Shown: one piece after another, positions 54,824 to 63,798 of the stretch
How positions within the stretch are numbered: the first letter of the stretch is position 1
Layout of the letters: every line of letters starts with the position of its first letter
Assembly: GCA_963797115.1 (NCBI GenBank)
Contig: CAWCOH010000001.1
Coordinates: forward strand, 2,356,001-2,420,000
From: AP-15 sp963797115
GTDB lineage: Bacteria > Pseudomonadota > Alphaproteobacteria > ATCC43930 > CGMCC-115725
DNA: 64,000 nt
Reading direction: 5' to 3'
Translations under genes and position numbers: made by a program
The notes under the pieces: generated by a model
The model's input: only the letters and a program-made list of their open reading frames with translations
Database searches by the model: none
What the model was told of the DNA's origin: nothing

Positions 54824-54855
54824 GTCTCCCCCAACCAAAGGAGTGAGAAGACGAG

Positions 54856-55263
54856 CTGGTTCAACCTTACCTGTTTCTCGACGGCCGCTGCGAGGAGGCG
54901 CTCGACTTCTACCGCAAGACGCTCGGCGCCAATGTCGAAATGATGATGCGGTTCAAGGAAAGCCCGGACCAGGCCATGGTTCCAGCCGACGGCGGCGACA
55001 AGATCATGCATGCGAGCTTTCGCGTCGGTGACACGACGGTAATGGCGTCGGATGGCGAATGCCTCGGCCAGCCGACTTTCCAGGGCTTTGCGCTGTCTCT
55101 GACCGCAGCCAACGAGGCCGAGGCCGACCGGGTCTTTGGAGCCCTCTCCGATGGCGGGCAGGTGCAGCTGCCGTTGACCAAGACCTTCTTCTCGCCGCGC
55201 TTTGGCATGGTCGCCGACCGCTTCGGCGTGAGGTGGATGGTGATCGTCGAACCACGCGAATAG
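54856..55263 (+). CDS. VOC-family PhnB-like protein with unusual start
   Basis: The frame reads QPYLFLDGRCEEALDFYRKT LGANVEMMMRFKE and ends RFGMVADRFGVRWMVIVEPR, a PhnB-type VOC protein. No ATG or GTG lies between the upstream TGA and the conserved first strand. A CTG at 54856 with AAGGAG about 13 bases upstream is the best start. The first internal ATG (54940) would remove the first strand. Confidence 0.82.
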   Translation: MVQPYLFLDGRCEEALDFYRKTLGANVEMMMRFKESPDQAMVPADGGDKIMHASFRVGDTTVMASDGECLGQPTFQGFALSLTAANEAEADRVFGALSDGGQVQLPLTKTFFSPRFGMVADRFGVRWMVIVEPRE

Positions 55264-55353
55264 CGGGCCCTTCCGCGAATAGCTCGACCTTGCGGACGAT
55301 CTTGAGAACGGGCACCCTGCCGTCATCGCCAGATGACCCGAGGGGGAACGCCA

Positions 55354-56151
55354 ATGCCCGCCGCCGTCCGCAATGTCGCCCGCGAGAAACTGGAACAAGG
55401 CCAACTGGCGCTCGGCGTCGGCATTCGCATGACGCGCAGCGTCGAGATCGCCAAGGCGATGGCGGTCGCCGGGTTCGACTGGCTGTTTCTCGACATGGAG
55501 CACGGAGTGATGTCGCTCGAGGCATGCGCGCAGATCTCGACCGCCGCACTCGACGCAGGCATAGCCCCGATCGCGCGGGTGCCGAACGGCGAATACGCGA
55601 TCGCCACCCGAGCGCTGGACAACGGCGCGCTCGGCATCGTGATGCCGCATGTCGACAGCGCGGCCGAGGCGACAGAGGTCGTGAACCGGCTCAAATACCC
55701 GCCGGTCGGCCACCGCTCGATGGGCGGCATCGGACCGCATTACGGCCTGCGCTCAGCCGGTTCGAGCGAGGCTGCCGCGGCACTCAACGCCGCCAATCTG
55801 ACGATTGTGATGCTGGAGACGCCGACGGCGATCGCCAATGCCGAGCAGATCGCCGCGGTACCGGGGGTCGACGTGCTGCTGATCGGCACCAACGATCTGT
55901 GCGCCGAGATGGGTATTCATGGCGATTTCGGCAACGCGCGCGTCGCCGACGCCTACGGAACGATGATCGCGGCGGCGCGCAAGCACGGCAAATTTCCGGG
56001 GATGGCCGGGATCTACAACGAGACCATCATGCCGCGCTATATCGAGATGGGCGCGCGTTTCGTTCTCGGCGGCCAGGACGGCGCCTTCATGGCGGCCGGT
56101 GCAGCGCAACGCACCGGTTTCCTCCGCGAGCTTCCGGTAGGTGCGGCATAG
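55354..56151 (+). CDS. HpcH/HpaI-family aldolase
   Basis: ATG 55354 with GAGGGGGA upstream gives 265 residues. The TIM barrel has FDWLFLDMEHGVMSLEACAQ, LGIVMPHVDSAAEATEVVNR, metal-binding VMLETPTAIANAEQIAAVPG and VLLIGTNDLCAEMGIHGDFG. The class II aldolases cleave 4-hydroxy-2-oxo acids to pyruvate (or semialdehyde) and an aldehyde. Substrate open. Confidence 0.92.
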   Translation: MPAAVRNVAREKLEQGQLALGVGIRMTRSVEIAKAMAVAGFDWLFLDMEHGVMSLEACAQISTAALDAGIAPIARVPNGEYAIATRALDNGALGIVMPHVDSAAEATEVVNRLKYPPVGHRSMGGIGPHYGLRSAGSSEAAAALNAANLTIVMLETPTAIANAEQIAAVPGVDVLLIGTNDLCAEMGIHGDFGNARVADAYGTMIAAARKHGKFPGMAGIYNETIMPRYIEMGARFVLGGQDGAFMAAGAAQRTGFLRELPVGAA

Positions 56152-56196
56152 CCTGACAAATCGGTTCCCGAGGCGCGCGGCGGCATCGCCGATATC

Positions 56197-57228
56197 CTAT
56201 CGTCCTTGCAGCATCGCCCAGGTCGCTTCGACCTCGGCCCGCTCGAGCCCGCGTGTGATGAACACGACGCGGGATCGCCGATCGCCTTCCGGCCAGGCGC
56301 TCAACTGCACCGGCGGGTGGAACACGTGATGGACGCCGTGAATTGCCACCGGCAGCGCCTCCTCCCGCAGGTGCAGGATCCCCTTGACCCGCAGCAGGTC
56401 CTCGCCCCGCCATTGGCGAAGCATCATCAACCAGGCCGAAACGGCTTGCCACGGGAGCGGGTCGTCAAAGGCGAGGCAGAACGAGCGAATGCCGCGGTCG
56501 TCATGGTCATGCGGGTCGCCGTCAGCCTCGTGCTGCTCGGCCCGCAGCCACGCCCGGACATCCGGGGTCTTACGCGACGGATCAAATAACGCCGCGCCAA
56601 ACAGCCGGTCGGGCAACACGTCGCCATAAGTCACCATGATCACCGTCGCCCCCGGATTGAGGCGCGCCAGTTCGCTGCGCAGTACGGAAAGGCTCGCGGG
56701 GTCGGAGAGATCGGTCTTGCTGATGAGGAGGCGGTCGGCTAGCGCTGCCTGCTTGACCGCCTGCGGGTGCTCGTCGAGCTGGCGCTCCGCATTCACCGCG
56801 TCAATCGTCGTGACCACCGCATCGAGCCGAAGGAAGTGGCTGACGAGTGGGTTGTTCAACAGCATCTGCATGATCGGGGCCGGGTCGGCAAGACCGGTCG
56901 TCTCCACCAGCACCCGGCGAAACAGCGGGACCTCACCCTTATCGCGCCGCACCAGCAATTCTCTGAGCGTGGCCTCCAGATCGCTGCGCAAGGTGCAGCA
57001 AACGCAGCCGCTCGCCAACACCGCGACCTCACCCTCGAGCTTCTCGACCAGCAGGTGATCGATCGCGACCTCGCCCCACTCGTTGATGATTACCACGCTG
57101 TCCGACATCTCCGGGTGGCGCAGCAGCCGGTTAAGCAGGGTGGTCTTGCCGCTGCCGAGAAAGCCGGTGATCACCGAAACTGGTAACCGGTCAGGCGACT
57201 TATCGGATTCGAACAAGCTCACCTGCAC
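56197..57228 (-). CDS. CobW/G3E-family GTPase (metallochaperone)
   Basis: The 343-residue protein has the Walker A GFLGSGKTTLLNRLL, the metal-binding CxCC in ASGCVCCTLRSDL, the G3 ETTGLADPAP, SKTD in place of NKxD, and a His-rich linker EADGDPHDHDD before the CobW C-terminal domain. COG0523 proteins insert or deliver metals such as zinc or cobalt. The client is not evident here. Confidence 0.93.
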   Translation of the reverse strand: MQVSLFESDKSPDRLPVSVITGFLGSGKTTLLNRLLRHPEMSDSVVIINEWGEVAIDHLLVEKLEGEVAVLASGCVCCTLRSDLEATLRELLVRRDKGEVPLFRRVLVETTGLADPAPIMQMLLNNPLVSHFLRLDAVVTTIDAVNAERQLDEHPQAVKQAALADRLLISKTDLSDPASLSVLRSELARLNPGATVIMVTYGDVLPDRLFGAALFDPSRKTPDVRAWLRAEQHEADGDPHDHDDRGIRSFCLAFDDPLPWQAVSAWLMMLRQWRGEDLLRVKGILHLREEALPVAIHGVHHVFHPPVQLSAWPEGDRRSRVVFITRGLERAEVEATWAMLQGR

Positions 57229-57352
57229 CTGCTCCGTACCAGTGGTTTTCGGTTGAAGACGATCCTACCATCGAGAATGATCGGCTGGACCCAGCGCTCC
57301 GGTCACGACCGGAGGCCCGCAAGCTCCGGACCAAAATGGGGGAGGAACCGAT

Positions 57353-58417
57353 ATGAATCGTGACGGCGGACCACCGAGCGGCGACCGCCGCGACTTCCTG
57401 AAAACCGCAGGGCTGGCTACGGCGGGAGTATTCACGGGAGGAGCGACCCACGGCTCGTGGAGCCTGACCTCGCCCGCCGCCGCGCAGACCACGCAGGCGC
57501 CGCGCATGTCGGAGCAGAAATGGTGGCCGTCCAAATGGGGCGCCGGCGACGAGGCCGGTTCCACCAACCACTGCACGCCGCAAAAGGTTCTCGATACGGT
57601 CAAGTACATCAAGGACGGCAAAATCTATAAGCTGGCGCGCAACTACGAGCAGGCGATGCCGTGTTTCGGCAAGCGCGCATTCATGCTGCGCATGCCATCC
57701 GCGCCGACCGGGGGGCCATTCGGCGAGAACAAGCTGGTGTACAATGACGAATATCTCGCCACCGAGATCGGTCAGACCGGCACGCAATTCGACGGTCTCG
57801 GCCATATCGGCATCCAGCTCGGCAATCCCGGCGACCTCGGTCAGATGGTGTTCTACAATGGCTTTACGATGGCTGAGATGGCTGACCCCTACGGCCTCAA
57901 GAAGCTCGGCGTCGAGAAGCTGAAACCGCTGTTCACTCGCGGCCACCTCGTCGACATCGAGGCTGTCAAAGGCCGGATGATGGATGTCGGCGAGGAGATC
58001 ACGGTGGCCGACCTGCGGGCGGCGCTGGCTAGGCAAAATATGCAGGAAGCCGACATCAAGCCGGGCGATGCGATCTTCTTCAACACCGGGTGGGGCCGAC
58101 TGTGGATGAAGAACAACGATCGCTTCAACAGCGGCGAGCCCGGCATCGGGCTGGAAGTCGCCCGTTGGGTGGCCGAAAAGGACCTGTCGTTGACCGGCGC
58201 CGATACATGGGCGGTCGAGGTAGTGCCCAACCCCGACAAGGGCCTGGCGTTCCCGGTGCACTCGGAATTGCAGACCAAGCTCGGCATCGTCAATCACGAG
58301 AACCTGGTGTTCGATGAGTTGATCGCCGACCGCAAATACCAGTTCGTCTTTATCTTCCCGCCGGTGCCGGTCAAGGGCGCGACCGGCTCGAACGGCTGCC
58401 CGATCGCGGTCACATGA
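57353..58417 (+). CDS. Cyclase-family protein with Tat signal
   Basis: The 354-residue protein starts MNRDGGPPSGDRRDFLKTAG, a twin-arginine signal with cleavage near AAAQT. The mature part has GTQFDGLGHIGIQLG (Asp/His metal site), ADIKPGDAIFFNTGWGRLW and GLEVARWVAEKDLSLTGADT. This is the putative-cyclase/kynurenine-formamidase-like fold. Export suggests action on an amide or lactone in the periplasm. It is followed 36 bp later by a CoA-transferase gene. Confidence 0.92.
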   Translation: MNRDGGPPSGDRRDFLKTAGLATAGVFTGGATHGSWSLTSPAAAQTTQAPRMSEQKWWPSKWGAGDEAGSTNHCTPQKVLDTVKYIKDGKIYKLARNYEQAMPCFGKRAFMLRMPSAPTGGPFGENKLVYNDEYLATEIGQTGTQFDGLGHIGIQLGNPGDLGQMVFYNGFTMAEMADPYGLKKLGVEKLKPLFTRGHLVDIEAVKGRMMDVGEEITVADLRAALARQNMQEADIKPGDAIFFNTGWGRLWMKNNDRFNSGEPGIGLEVARWVAEKDLSLTGADTWAVEVVPNPDKGLAFPVHSELQTKLGIVNHENLVFDELIADRKYQFVFIFPPVPVKGATGSNGCPIAVT

Positions 58418-58453
58418 CCGCATCTTCATCGCCCTGGTCCGGAGGCCATTGAC

Positions 58454-59672
58454 ATGACTGAACCCCACGGCCCACTGCACGGCGTCAAGGTGGTCGCCTG
58501 CTCGACCGCGCAGGCCGGCACCGTCCCTTACATGCTGATGGCCGATCTCGGCGCCGAGGTCATCAAGATCGAGGTGCCGGAGGTCGGCGATAATTCGCGC
58601 GGCTCGACCGTGCTGCCCGGCATGCCCAGCACCTATTTCGAGACCAACAACCGCGGGGTGAAGAGCGTCACTCTCAACCTGAAAGCCGAGGAAGGCCGCA
58701 GGATCCTCCGCAAGCTGGTCGCGCGGGCGGATATCTTCGGCCAGAACTTCCGGCCCGGTGCTGCCGAGAAGAACGGTTTCGGCTACGAGGAATTGCGGCA
58801 GGTCAACCCGAGGCTCGTCTACATGTCGGTCTCTGGTTACGGCCCCAAGGGGCCGCACGCCGCCTTGCCGGGAACCGACTCGATGGCCCAGGCGCTTGGG
58901 CGGAATAGCCGAAGCCTATTCGACGCCGGGGCAGCCGATGAAAACCGGCATCGTGTCGGTCGCCGACGAAACCTGCGCCATCCTCGCCTTTGGCGGGGCG
59001 CTTGCGGCACTGACTTATGCGCGGACCACCGGGATCGGCCAGAAAGTCGATTGCTCGCTGCTCGGCGGTCAGATCCGGCTGATGGGCTGGACCCTGACGA
59101 CGGCGATGTGGCGCAACCGCGACCCGGTCACCGGCCAGGCCCGCGTCACCGGCACCTCCGCGCGTCCCGGCATCAGCGCCAGCTTCAACGACCGCGACGG
59201 CAAGCCGCTGGTGTTCCAGCTGAACGGCGCCCGCAAATGGCGCGACGCAATGACCGCGCTCGGCTTTTACGAGATGCTCGAAAATGCCGGCTTTGGCGAT
59301 CTCGGCGTGATCATCGGCTCCGATCAGCAGCGCGCGACGTTGCTGCGCATGCTCGACGAATTGTTCGCAACGGGGCCGCGCGACGATTGGGTGGCTCGGC
59401 TGCGCTGCGCCGACATCGTCGCGGCACCGATCAATAGCTTGCTCGAAGCCTCCAACGACCCCGACGTGCTGGCCAACGGCTATGTGACCGAGATCGACTA
59501 TCCGAAATACGGCAAGCGGCTGAAGGTGCACGGCTCGCCATGGAATTTCTCGGAGACGCCCGCCCATATCGGCATCGCCCCGGAACTCGGCGCCGACACC
59601 GACACGGTCCTCGCCGATCTCGGCTACACCCCAGCGCAAATCGACGATTTCCGGGACAGAAAGATCATCTGA
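58454..59672 (+). CDS. CaiB/BaiF family CoA-transferase, frameshifted
   Basis: ATG 58454 opens HGPLHGVKVVACSTAQAGTV, ADLGAEVIKIEVPEVGDNSR and ARADIFGQNFRPGAAEKNGF up to MAQALG at about 58894. The frame then shifts within GGGCGG. The rest, beginning GIAEAYSTPGQPMKTGIVSV and ending YTPAQIDDFRDRKII, lies one frame over to 59672. One base change in length restores ~405 residues of a class III CoA-transferase. It would activate an organic acid with CoA. An assembly error is likely. Confidence 0.88.
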
Positions 59673-59679
59673 CGCCGGC

Positions 59680-61107
59680 TCAATATCGGGGCCGGCGGGC
59701 GGCAAGGGCGACGAGGACGCTGAGAACGGATAGCAGGGCGAAGCACTGCAGCGAGCGTGTGTAGTCGCCGGTTGCGTCTCGTAACGCGCCCGAAATCAGC
59801 GGTCCCGTTGCCTGGGCCAGCACTTGCGCTGACAGAGCGAGGCCGCGGATCGCGGCAAAATTCGCCCGGCCGAAATAATCGGCCCAGGCAATCGGCAGCA
59901 ATGTCAGGATGCCGCCGACACCGAAACCGAACAGACCGGCGGCGACATATCCTTCTGCCGTCGAGGATATGTCGATCATCGCGATGGCGCCCGCGGCGAG
60001 GAAGCCGCCGATCAGCGCCAGCGGATAGCGGATCGGCAGCCAACGCGGCAGCAGCCCGCAAGCGATCGCAGCCACCGCCGACATCAGCGAGAAGGTGGCG
60101 ACGATCGTTGCGGCGATGGTCGGCTCGATGCCGCTTTCGATGAAATGCGCCGCTTGGTGCAGGCTCACCCCCGCCTGCACCGGGTAGACCAGCACCGTGT
60201 AAAGCAACAGCAGCCAGAAAGCGGCGGTGCCGATCGCCTGCCGGCGCGAGAAGCTCGGCTCGGGGATATCGGCTCGGGCGGCCGACAAAGCAGGAATGCC
60301 GCCTAACCGCCCGTCGGGACGCAGCCCCATGTCTTCCGGCCGGCGTACCATCAGCAGCCACACCGGCAGAAACCCGACCAGCAAGGTAATCGTCCCGATC
60401 GCCAGCCAGCCGCCGCGCCAGCCATGCTCCCGCATCGCCAGCTGGGCGATCAGCGGCATCACGACGAGGCCCGCCATCTGCGCCACCGTCGCCACCGAGG
60501 TGGCCAAGGCACGGCGGGTTACAAACCAATTGCTGACGCCGCTGTAGATCCCGAGATCGAACGGCCCAGCCCAGTTCATCCGGGCGGTGCAGAACAGCAG
60601 GTAGAACACCAGCAGCGACTGGGTCAGCGACAGCAGCATCATCGTGACGCCGGTGACAAGCACCGCAAGGCACAATGCCAGGCGCGCTCCGTGGCGGTCG
60701 AGGATCGGGCCGATCAGCGGCGAGGCCAATGCCGCCAATAGGCCGCCGAGCGATACCGCCCCGGACAAGGCGGCCCGCGACCAGCCGAACTCGCGGGTCA
60801 GCGGCTCGACAAAGATCGACAAGGTGGCGACGGCAGGTCCCTGACGGGAGAAGCCGGCGCAGCAGAGGCAGGCGAGGATGACCCAGCCGTAGAAGAAGGG
60901 GAGCCGCGCACTCAGCAGGCGGGGAAGCGCGCCGCTTCTCGACGGTTGATTACCCTCTCCCCCCGCCGGCCGGGGGGAGAGGGAAGGGTGAGGGGGGCCG
61001 ACGAGCGGGTTTGCGGCGGCGCCCACCTCACCCTCCCGTTGCTGGGCAACGGGCCCCTCTCTCTCCCCCCTGAAGGGCGGGGAGGGGCTTTTCCTCCGGG
61101 TATACAC
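59680..61107 (-). CDS. Major-facilitator-superfamily transporter with repeat-encoded N-terminus
   Basis: The body from about residue 69 (PFFYGWVILACLCCAGFSRQ) shows 12 membrane segments, REFGWSRAALSGAVSLGGLL and the loop ILDRHGARLALCLA, typical of MFS MCT-like carriers. No start codon lies just before the first helix. The only one is ATG 61107. Residues ~7-53 of that reading are encoded by GC hairpin repeats (PSPPFRGERE, LSPRPAGGEG). Either the true start was destroyed by the repeat insertion or the repeats now encode the N-terminus. The upstream SDR stop is 18 bp away. Confidence 0.85.
   Translation of the reverse strand: MYTRRKSPSPPFRGEREGPVAQQREGEVGAAANPLVGPPHPSLSPRPAGGEGNQPSRSGALPRLLSARLPFFYGWVILACLCCAGFSRQGPAVATLSIFVEPLTREFGWSRAALSGAVSLGGLLAALASPLIGPILDRHGARLALCLAVLVTGVTMMLLSLTQSLLVFYLLFCTARMNWAGPFDLGIYSGVSNWFVTRRALATSVATVAQMAGLVVMPLIAQLAMREHGWRGGWLAIGTITLLVGFLPVWLLMVRRPEDMGLRPDGRLGGIPALSAARADIPEPSFSRRQAIGTAAFWLLLLYTVLVYPVQAGVSLHQAAHFIESGIEPTIAATIVATFSLMSAVAAIACGLLPRWLPIRYPLALIGGFLAAGAIAMIDISSTAEGYVAAGLFGFGVGGILTLLPIAWADYFGRANFAAIRGLALSAQVLAQATGPLISGALRDATGDYTRSLQCFALLSVLSVLVALAARRPRY
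60950..61090. repeat. Tandem REP-like hairpins at the MFS gene start
   Basis: CCCTCTCCCCCCGCCGGCCG followed by GGGGGGAGAGGGAAGGGTGA is one hairpin. CTCACCCTCCCGTTGCTGGG with AACGGGCCCC and CTCTCCCCCCTGAAGGGCGG forms further ones. They are of the same style as the element in gabD. Confidence 0.8.
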
Positions 61108-61125
61108 GTGCCGGTGGTCCGCGCC

Positions 61126-61923
61126 TCAGCTCGGCACCAGCCCGCCGTCGACGTTGTAGGCCTGCCCGGTGATGTTGCGGGCGCCGGGCGACGCGAGAAA
61201 GACCGCCATTGCGGCGATGTCCTCGGGCGTGTTGGCGCGGCGGATCGGGATTCCGGCCTCCTGCTCGACCTGCAGCTCTTCGACGGTGATCCCGCGCTCG
61301 GCGGCGCGGGTGACGGCATTCCGGGCCCCGAGCTCGGTGCGGGTGACCCCCGGGCAGATCGCGTTGACGTTGATGTTGTGGCGTCCGAGCTGCTGCGCCG
61401 CCATCCAGGTCAACGAGATGACCGCACCTTTGCTGGCGGCATAGGCGGCGTTCGAGGCGCCGGGATAGCCGCGTCCGGAGATCGAGGCGATGTTGATGAT
61501 CCGGCCCCCGCTCCCATCGGTTTGATGCTGCCGGATCATCTCGCGCGCGGCGCGCTGCAGGCAGAAGAACACTCCTTTGGCGTTGACCCGGTGGATGCGG
61601 TCCCAATCCGCCTCGGTCAGATCCATGATCTGCGCGTAACGGGTGACCCCGGCATTGTTGACGATGATGTCGAGCCGGCCGAGTTCGGCGACGGTGCGCG
61701 CGACCATCGCATCGATCTGCGCGACATCGCCGCAATCGACCGCGATCGCAATCGACCGCCGGGCATTACCGGCCGCTTGCTCCGCCGTGCGTTGCGCCGC
61801 GGCGAGGTCGATGTCGGCGGCCGCCACCGTCGCGCCGGCTTCGGCCATCGCGAGTGCCGTGGCATGGCCGATCCCCGCACCCGCACCCGTCACCAGCACG
61901 ACCTTCTCCCGTAGGATCGACAT
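61126..61923 (-). CDS. SDR-family NAD(P)-dependent dehydrogenase
   Basis: The 265-residue classical SDR has VLVTGAGAGIGHATALAMAE, AADIDLAA (adenine-side Asp, suggesting NAD), DIIVNNAGVTR, INIASISGRGYPGASNAAYA ASKGAVISL (Ser, Tyr-x-x-x-Lys) and CPGVTRTELG. All catalytic residues are present. It probably forms an operon with the downstream MFS carrier. Confidence 0.94.
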   Translation of the reverse strand: MSILREKVVLVTGAGAGIGHATALAMAEAGATVAAADIDLAAAQRTAEQAAGNARRSIAIAVDCGDVAQIDAMVARTVAELGRLDIIVNNAGVTRYAQIMDLTEADWDRIHRVNAKGVFFCLQRAAREMIRQHQTDGSGGRIINIASISGRGYPGASNAAYAASKGAVISLTWMAAQQLGRHNINVNAICPGVTRTELGARNAVTRAAERGITVEELQVEQEAGIPIRRANTPEDIAAMAVFLASPGARNITGQAYNVDGGLVPS

Positions 61924-62124
61924 ATGTTCCTCCCGCGTTTCCTCAAACCGGCTGCGACCATACGGCGTCAGATGGCGCTGCGAACTTAACTCAACCTTGG
62001 GCCAGGCGGTACCGCACCCCCCTGTTCCGCCTGTTTTATCAGGTCGAGATCAGGCGTCGCCAACTCCGACAAGGACGATCCGCACCCGCTCAGGGTGTCG
62101 ACCCCCGTATAGATATAGTGTGAC

Positions 62125-62149
62125 TATGGCAACTCTCTAGTTGTCAATA
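62125..62149. promoter_or_regulatory. Palindromic operator upstream of the quinone oxidoreductase gene
   Basis: TATGGCAACT (62125-62134), CTCT, then AGTTGTCAATA (62139-62149) forms an inverted repeat with one mismatch. It lies 69 bp before the start codon. TATAAT at 62178-62183 downstream may be the -10 element. The shape fits a MarR/HxlR-type dimeric regulator. Confidence 0.6.
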
Positions 62150-62217
62150 CCACATGATATCGGGTCAAGCCAGGGTATATAATCTCCAGAGCATCCGACC
62201 AGCGAGAGGACCCGGCC

Positions 62218-63222
62218 ATGCTCGCCAACATTCCCGCGACCCAGACCGTCATCGAGATCACCGCACCCGGAGGACCCGAGATGCTGGTGCCGGCGACGCG
62301 GCCGGTGCGCGAGCCCAAGGCGGGAGAGGTGCTGATCCGGATCGCCGGCGCCGGGGTCAACCGCGCCGACTGCCTGCAGCGCATGGGGCGCTACCCGATG
62401 CCGCCCGGGGCTCCGGACATTCCCGGTCTCGAATGCTCGGGCACGGTGGTGAAACTGGGCGAGGGTGTCGCGGACTGGCAGGTCGGAGACCCGGTCTGCG
62501 GGCTGATGATCGGCGACGGGTATGGCGAATATGCCGCCGTTCCCGCGGTGCAATGCCTGCCGGTGCCGGCTGAAGTCATCAGCCTGGCCGATGCCGGTGG
62601 CCTGCCGGAGACGTTCTGCACCGTGTGGACGAACGTGTTCGAGCGCATGCACCTGCAGGCGGGAGAGGTGTTCCTGGTGCAGGGCGGGTCGAGCGGCATC
62701 GGCGTCACCACCATCCAGCTCGCCAAGGCGTTCGGCGCCAAGGTCTTGGCCACCGCCGGGTCCGACGAGAAATGCCGGGCGTGCCTGGATTTCGGCGCCG
62801 ATGTCGCGATCAACTACCGCAGGCAGGATTTCGTCCAAATCGGCAAGGAGTTCACGCAAGGCCGCGGCGTCGATGCGATCCTCGACATGGTCGGTGGCGA
62901 CTACATCCCGCGCCAGCTCGATCTGTTGGCACATGAGGGCCGGCTCTGCTTTGTTGCGCTGATGGGCGGCAGCAGGGTCGAGACCGATTTCGGCCTGATC
63001 CAGCGCAAGCACCTAACGGTAACCGGCTCGACCCTGCGGTCGCGCAGCATTGCCGAGAAGGCCGCGATTATCGCCGCGCTACGAGAAAAGGTCTGGCCGT
63101 TCTGGGAGATGGGCAGGCTGCGTCCGTTCACCTACCGGCAATTCCCGCTGGCCGAGGCTGCAGAAGCTCATCGCTTGATGGAGTTGAGCCGTCACATCGG
63201 CAAGATATTGCTGGTGCCGTGA
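62218..63222 (+). CDS. NAD(P)H-quinone oxidoreductase (PIG3-like, MDR family)
   Basis: The 334-residue protein has LIRIAGAGVNRADCLQRMGR, PPGAPDIPGLECSGTVVKLG, VFLVQGGSSGIGVTTIQLAK (nucleotide site) and RKHLTVTGSTLRSRSIAEKA. Zinc ligands of alcohol dehydrogenases are absent, and it matches TP53I3/PIG3-type quinone reductases. RBS GAGAGGACCC. It may protect against quinones under control of the upstream palindrome. Confidence 0.93.
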   Translation: MLANIPATQTVIEITAPGGPEMLVPATRPVREPKAGEVLIRIAGAGVNRADCLQRMGRYPMPPGAPDIPGLECSGTVVKLGEGVADWQVGDPVCGLMIGDGYGEYAAVPAVQCLPVPAEVISLADAGGLPETFCTVWTNVFERMHLQAGEVFLVQGGSSGIGVTTIQLAKAFGAKVLATAGSDEKCRACLDFGADVAINYRRQDFVQIGKEFTQGRGVDAILDMVGGDYIPRQLDLLAHEGRLCFVALMGGSRVETDFGLIQRKHLTVTGSTLRSRSIAEKAAIIAALREKVWPFWEMGRLRPFTYRQFPLAEAAEAHRLMELSRHIGKILLVP

Positions 63223-63320
63223 GGACAGCCCCGCGGAACGATCTCGCCAGAGAGCAGTTATTGCAAGAGGGCAACCCGTTTCAGGGCAACCCGTTTCCTC
63301 GGATGCTGAAGGAGTACGCA

Positions 63321-63792
63321 ATGGCTGACCTCGACAAAGAGAAAGTCATCGGTCTATTGAATTGCATTCTGGAGCAAGAGTTGGCTGGAGTGGTACGTTA
63401 TACTCACTACTCTCTTCTTGTGTTCGGTCATAACCGAATCCCGATTGTTTCATGGCTGCGGGAGCAGGCCGCAGAGTCGCTGACGCACGCCCAGCAAGCA
63501 GGCGAGATGATCACTCTGCTGGGCGCCTATCCGTCGTTGGCGATCGGCCCGCTGCTCGACAGCCATCAGCACGATATTGGCGCGATGCTGCGGGAATTCG
63601 TTGGAGACGGAAGGCAAGGCGCTCGCCCTCTATCGCGAGCTGCTCCACTGTGCCCAGGGGCGCTCGGTGGCTCTCGAAGAATACGCTCGACAGATGGTCT
63701 ACGCCGAGGAGCTGCATGCGAGCGAGGTGGACAAGATGCTTCGCATACCCGGAGAAGTAGCCGCCTTCCAACCCGTTCGCCGATCCGCGTGA
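63321..63792 (+). CDS. Bacterioferritin-like ferritin, one frameshift
   Basis: ATG 63321 with AAGGAG upstream begins MADLDKEKVIGLLNCILEQE LAGVVRYTHYSLLVFGH (ferroxidase Glu and helix A). After HQHDIGAMLRE the frame is lost at GAATTCG. The other frame supplies SLETEGKALALYRELLHCAQ and VYAEELHASEVDKMLRIPGE, ending at 63792. Removing one T restores a protein of about 156 residues. Iron storage or DNA protection is expected. Confidence 0.85.
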
Positions 63793-63798
63793 CCGGTT

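Noticed and set aside
57200..58858. 552-residue minus-strand open frame
   Set aside because: It is the shadow of the Tat-exported cyclase gene and the CoA-transferase start. The plus strand shows clear family motifs.
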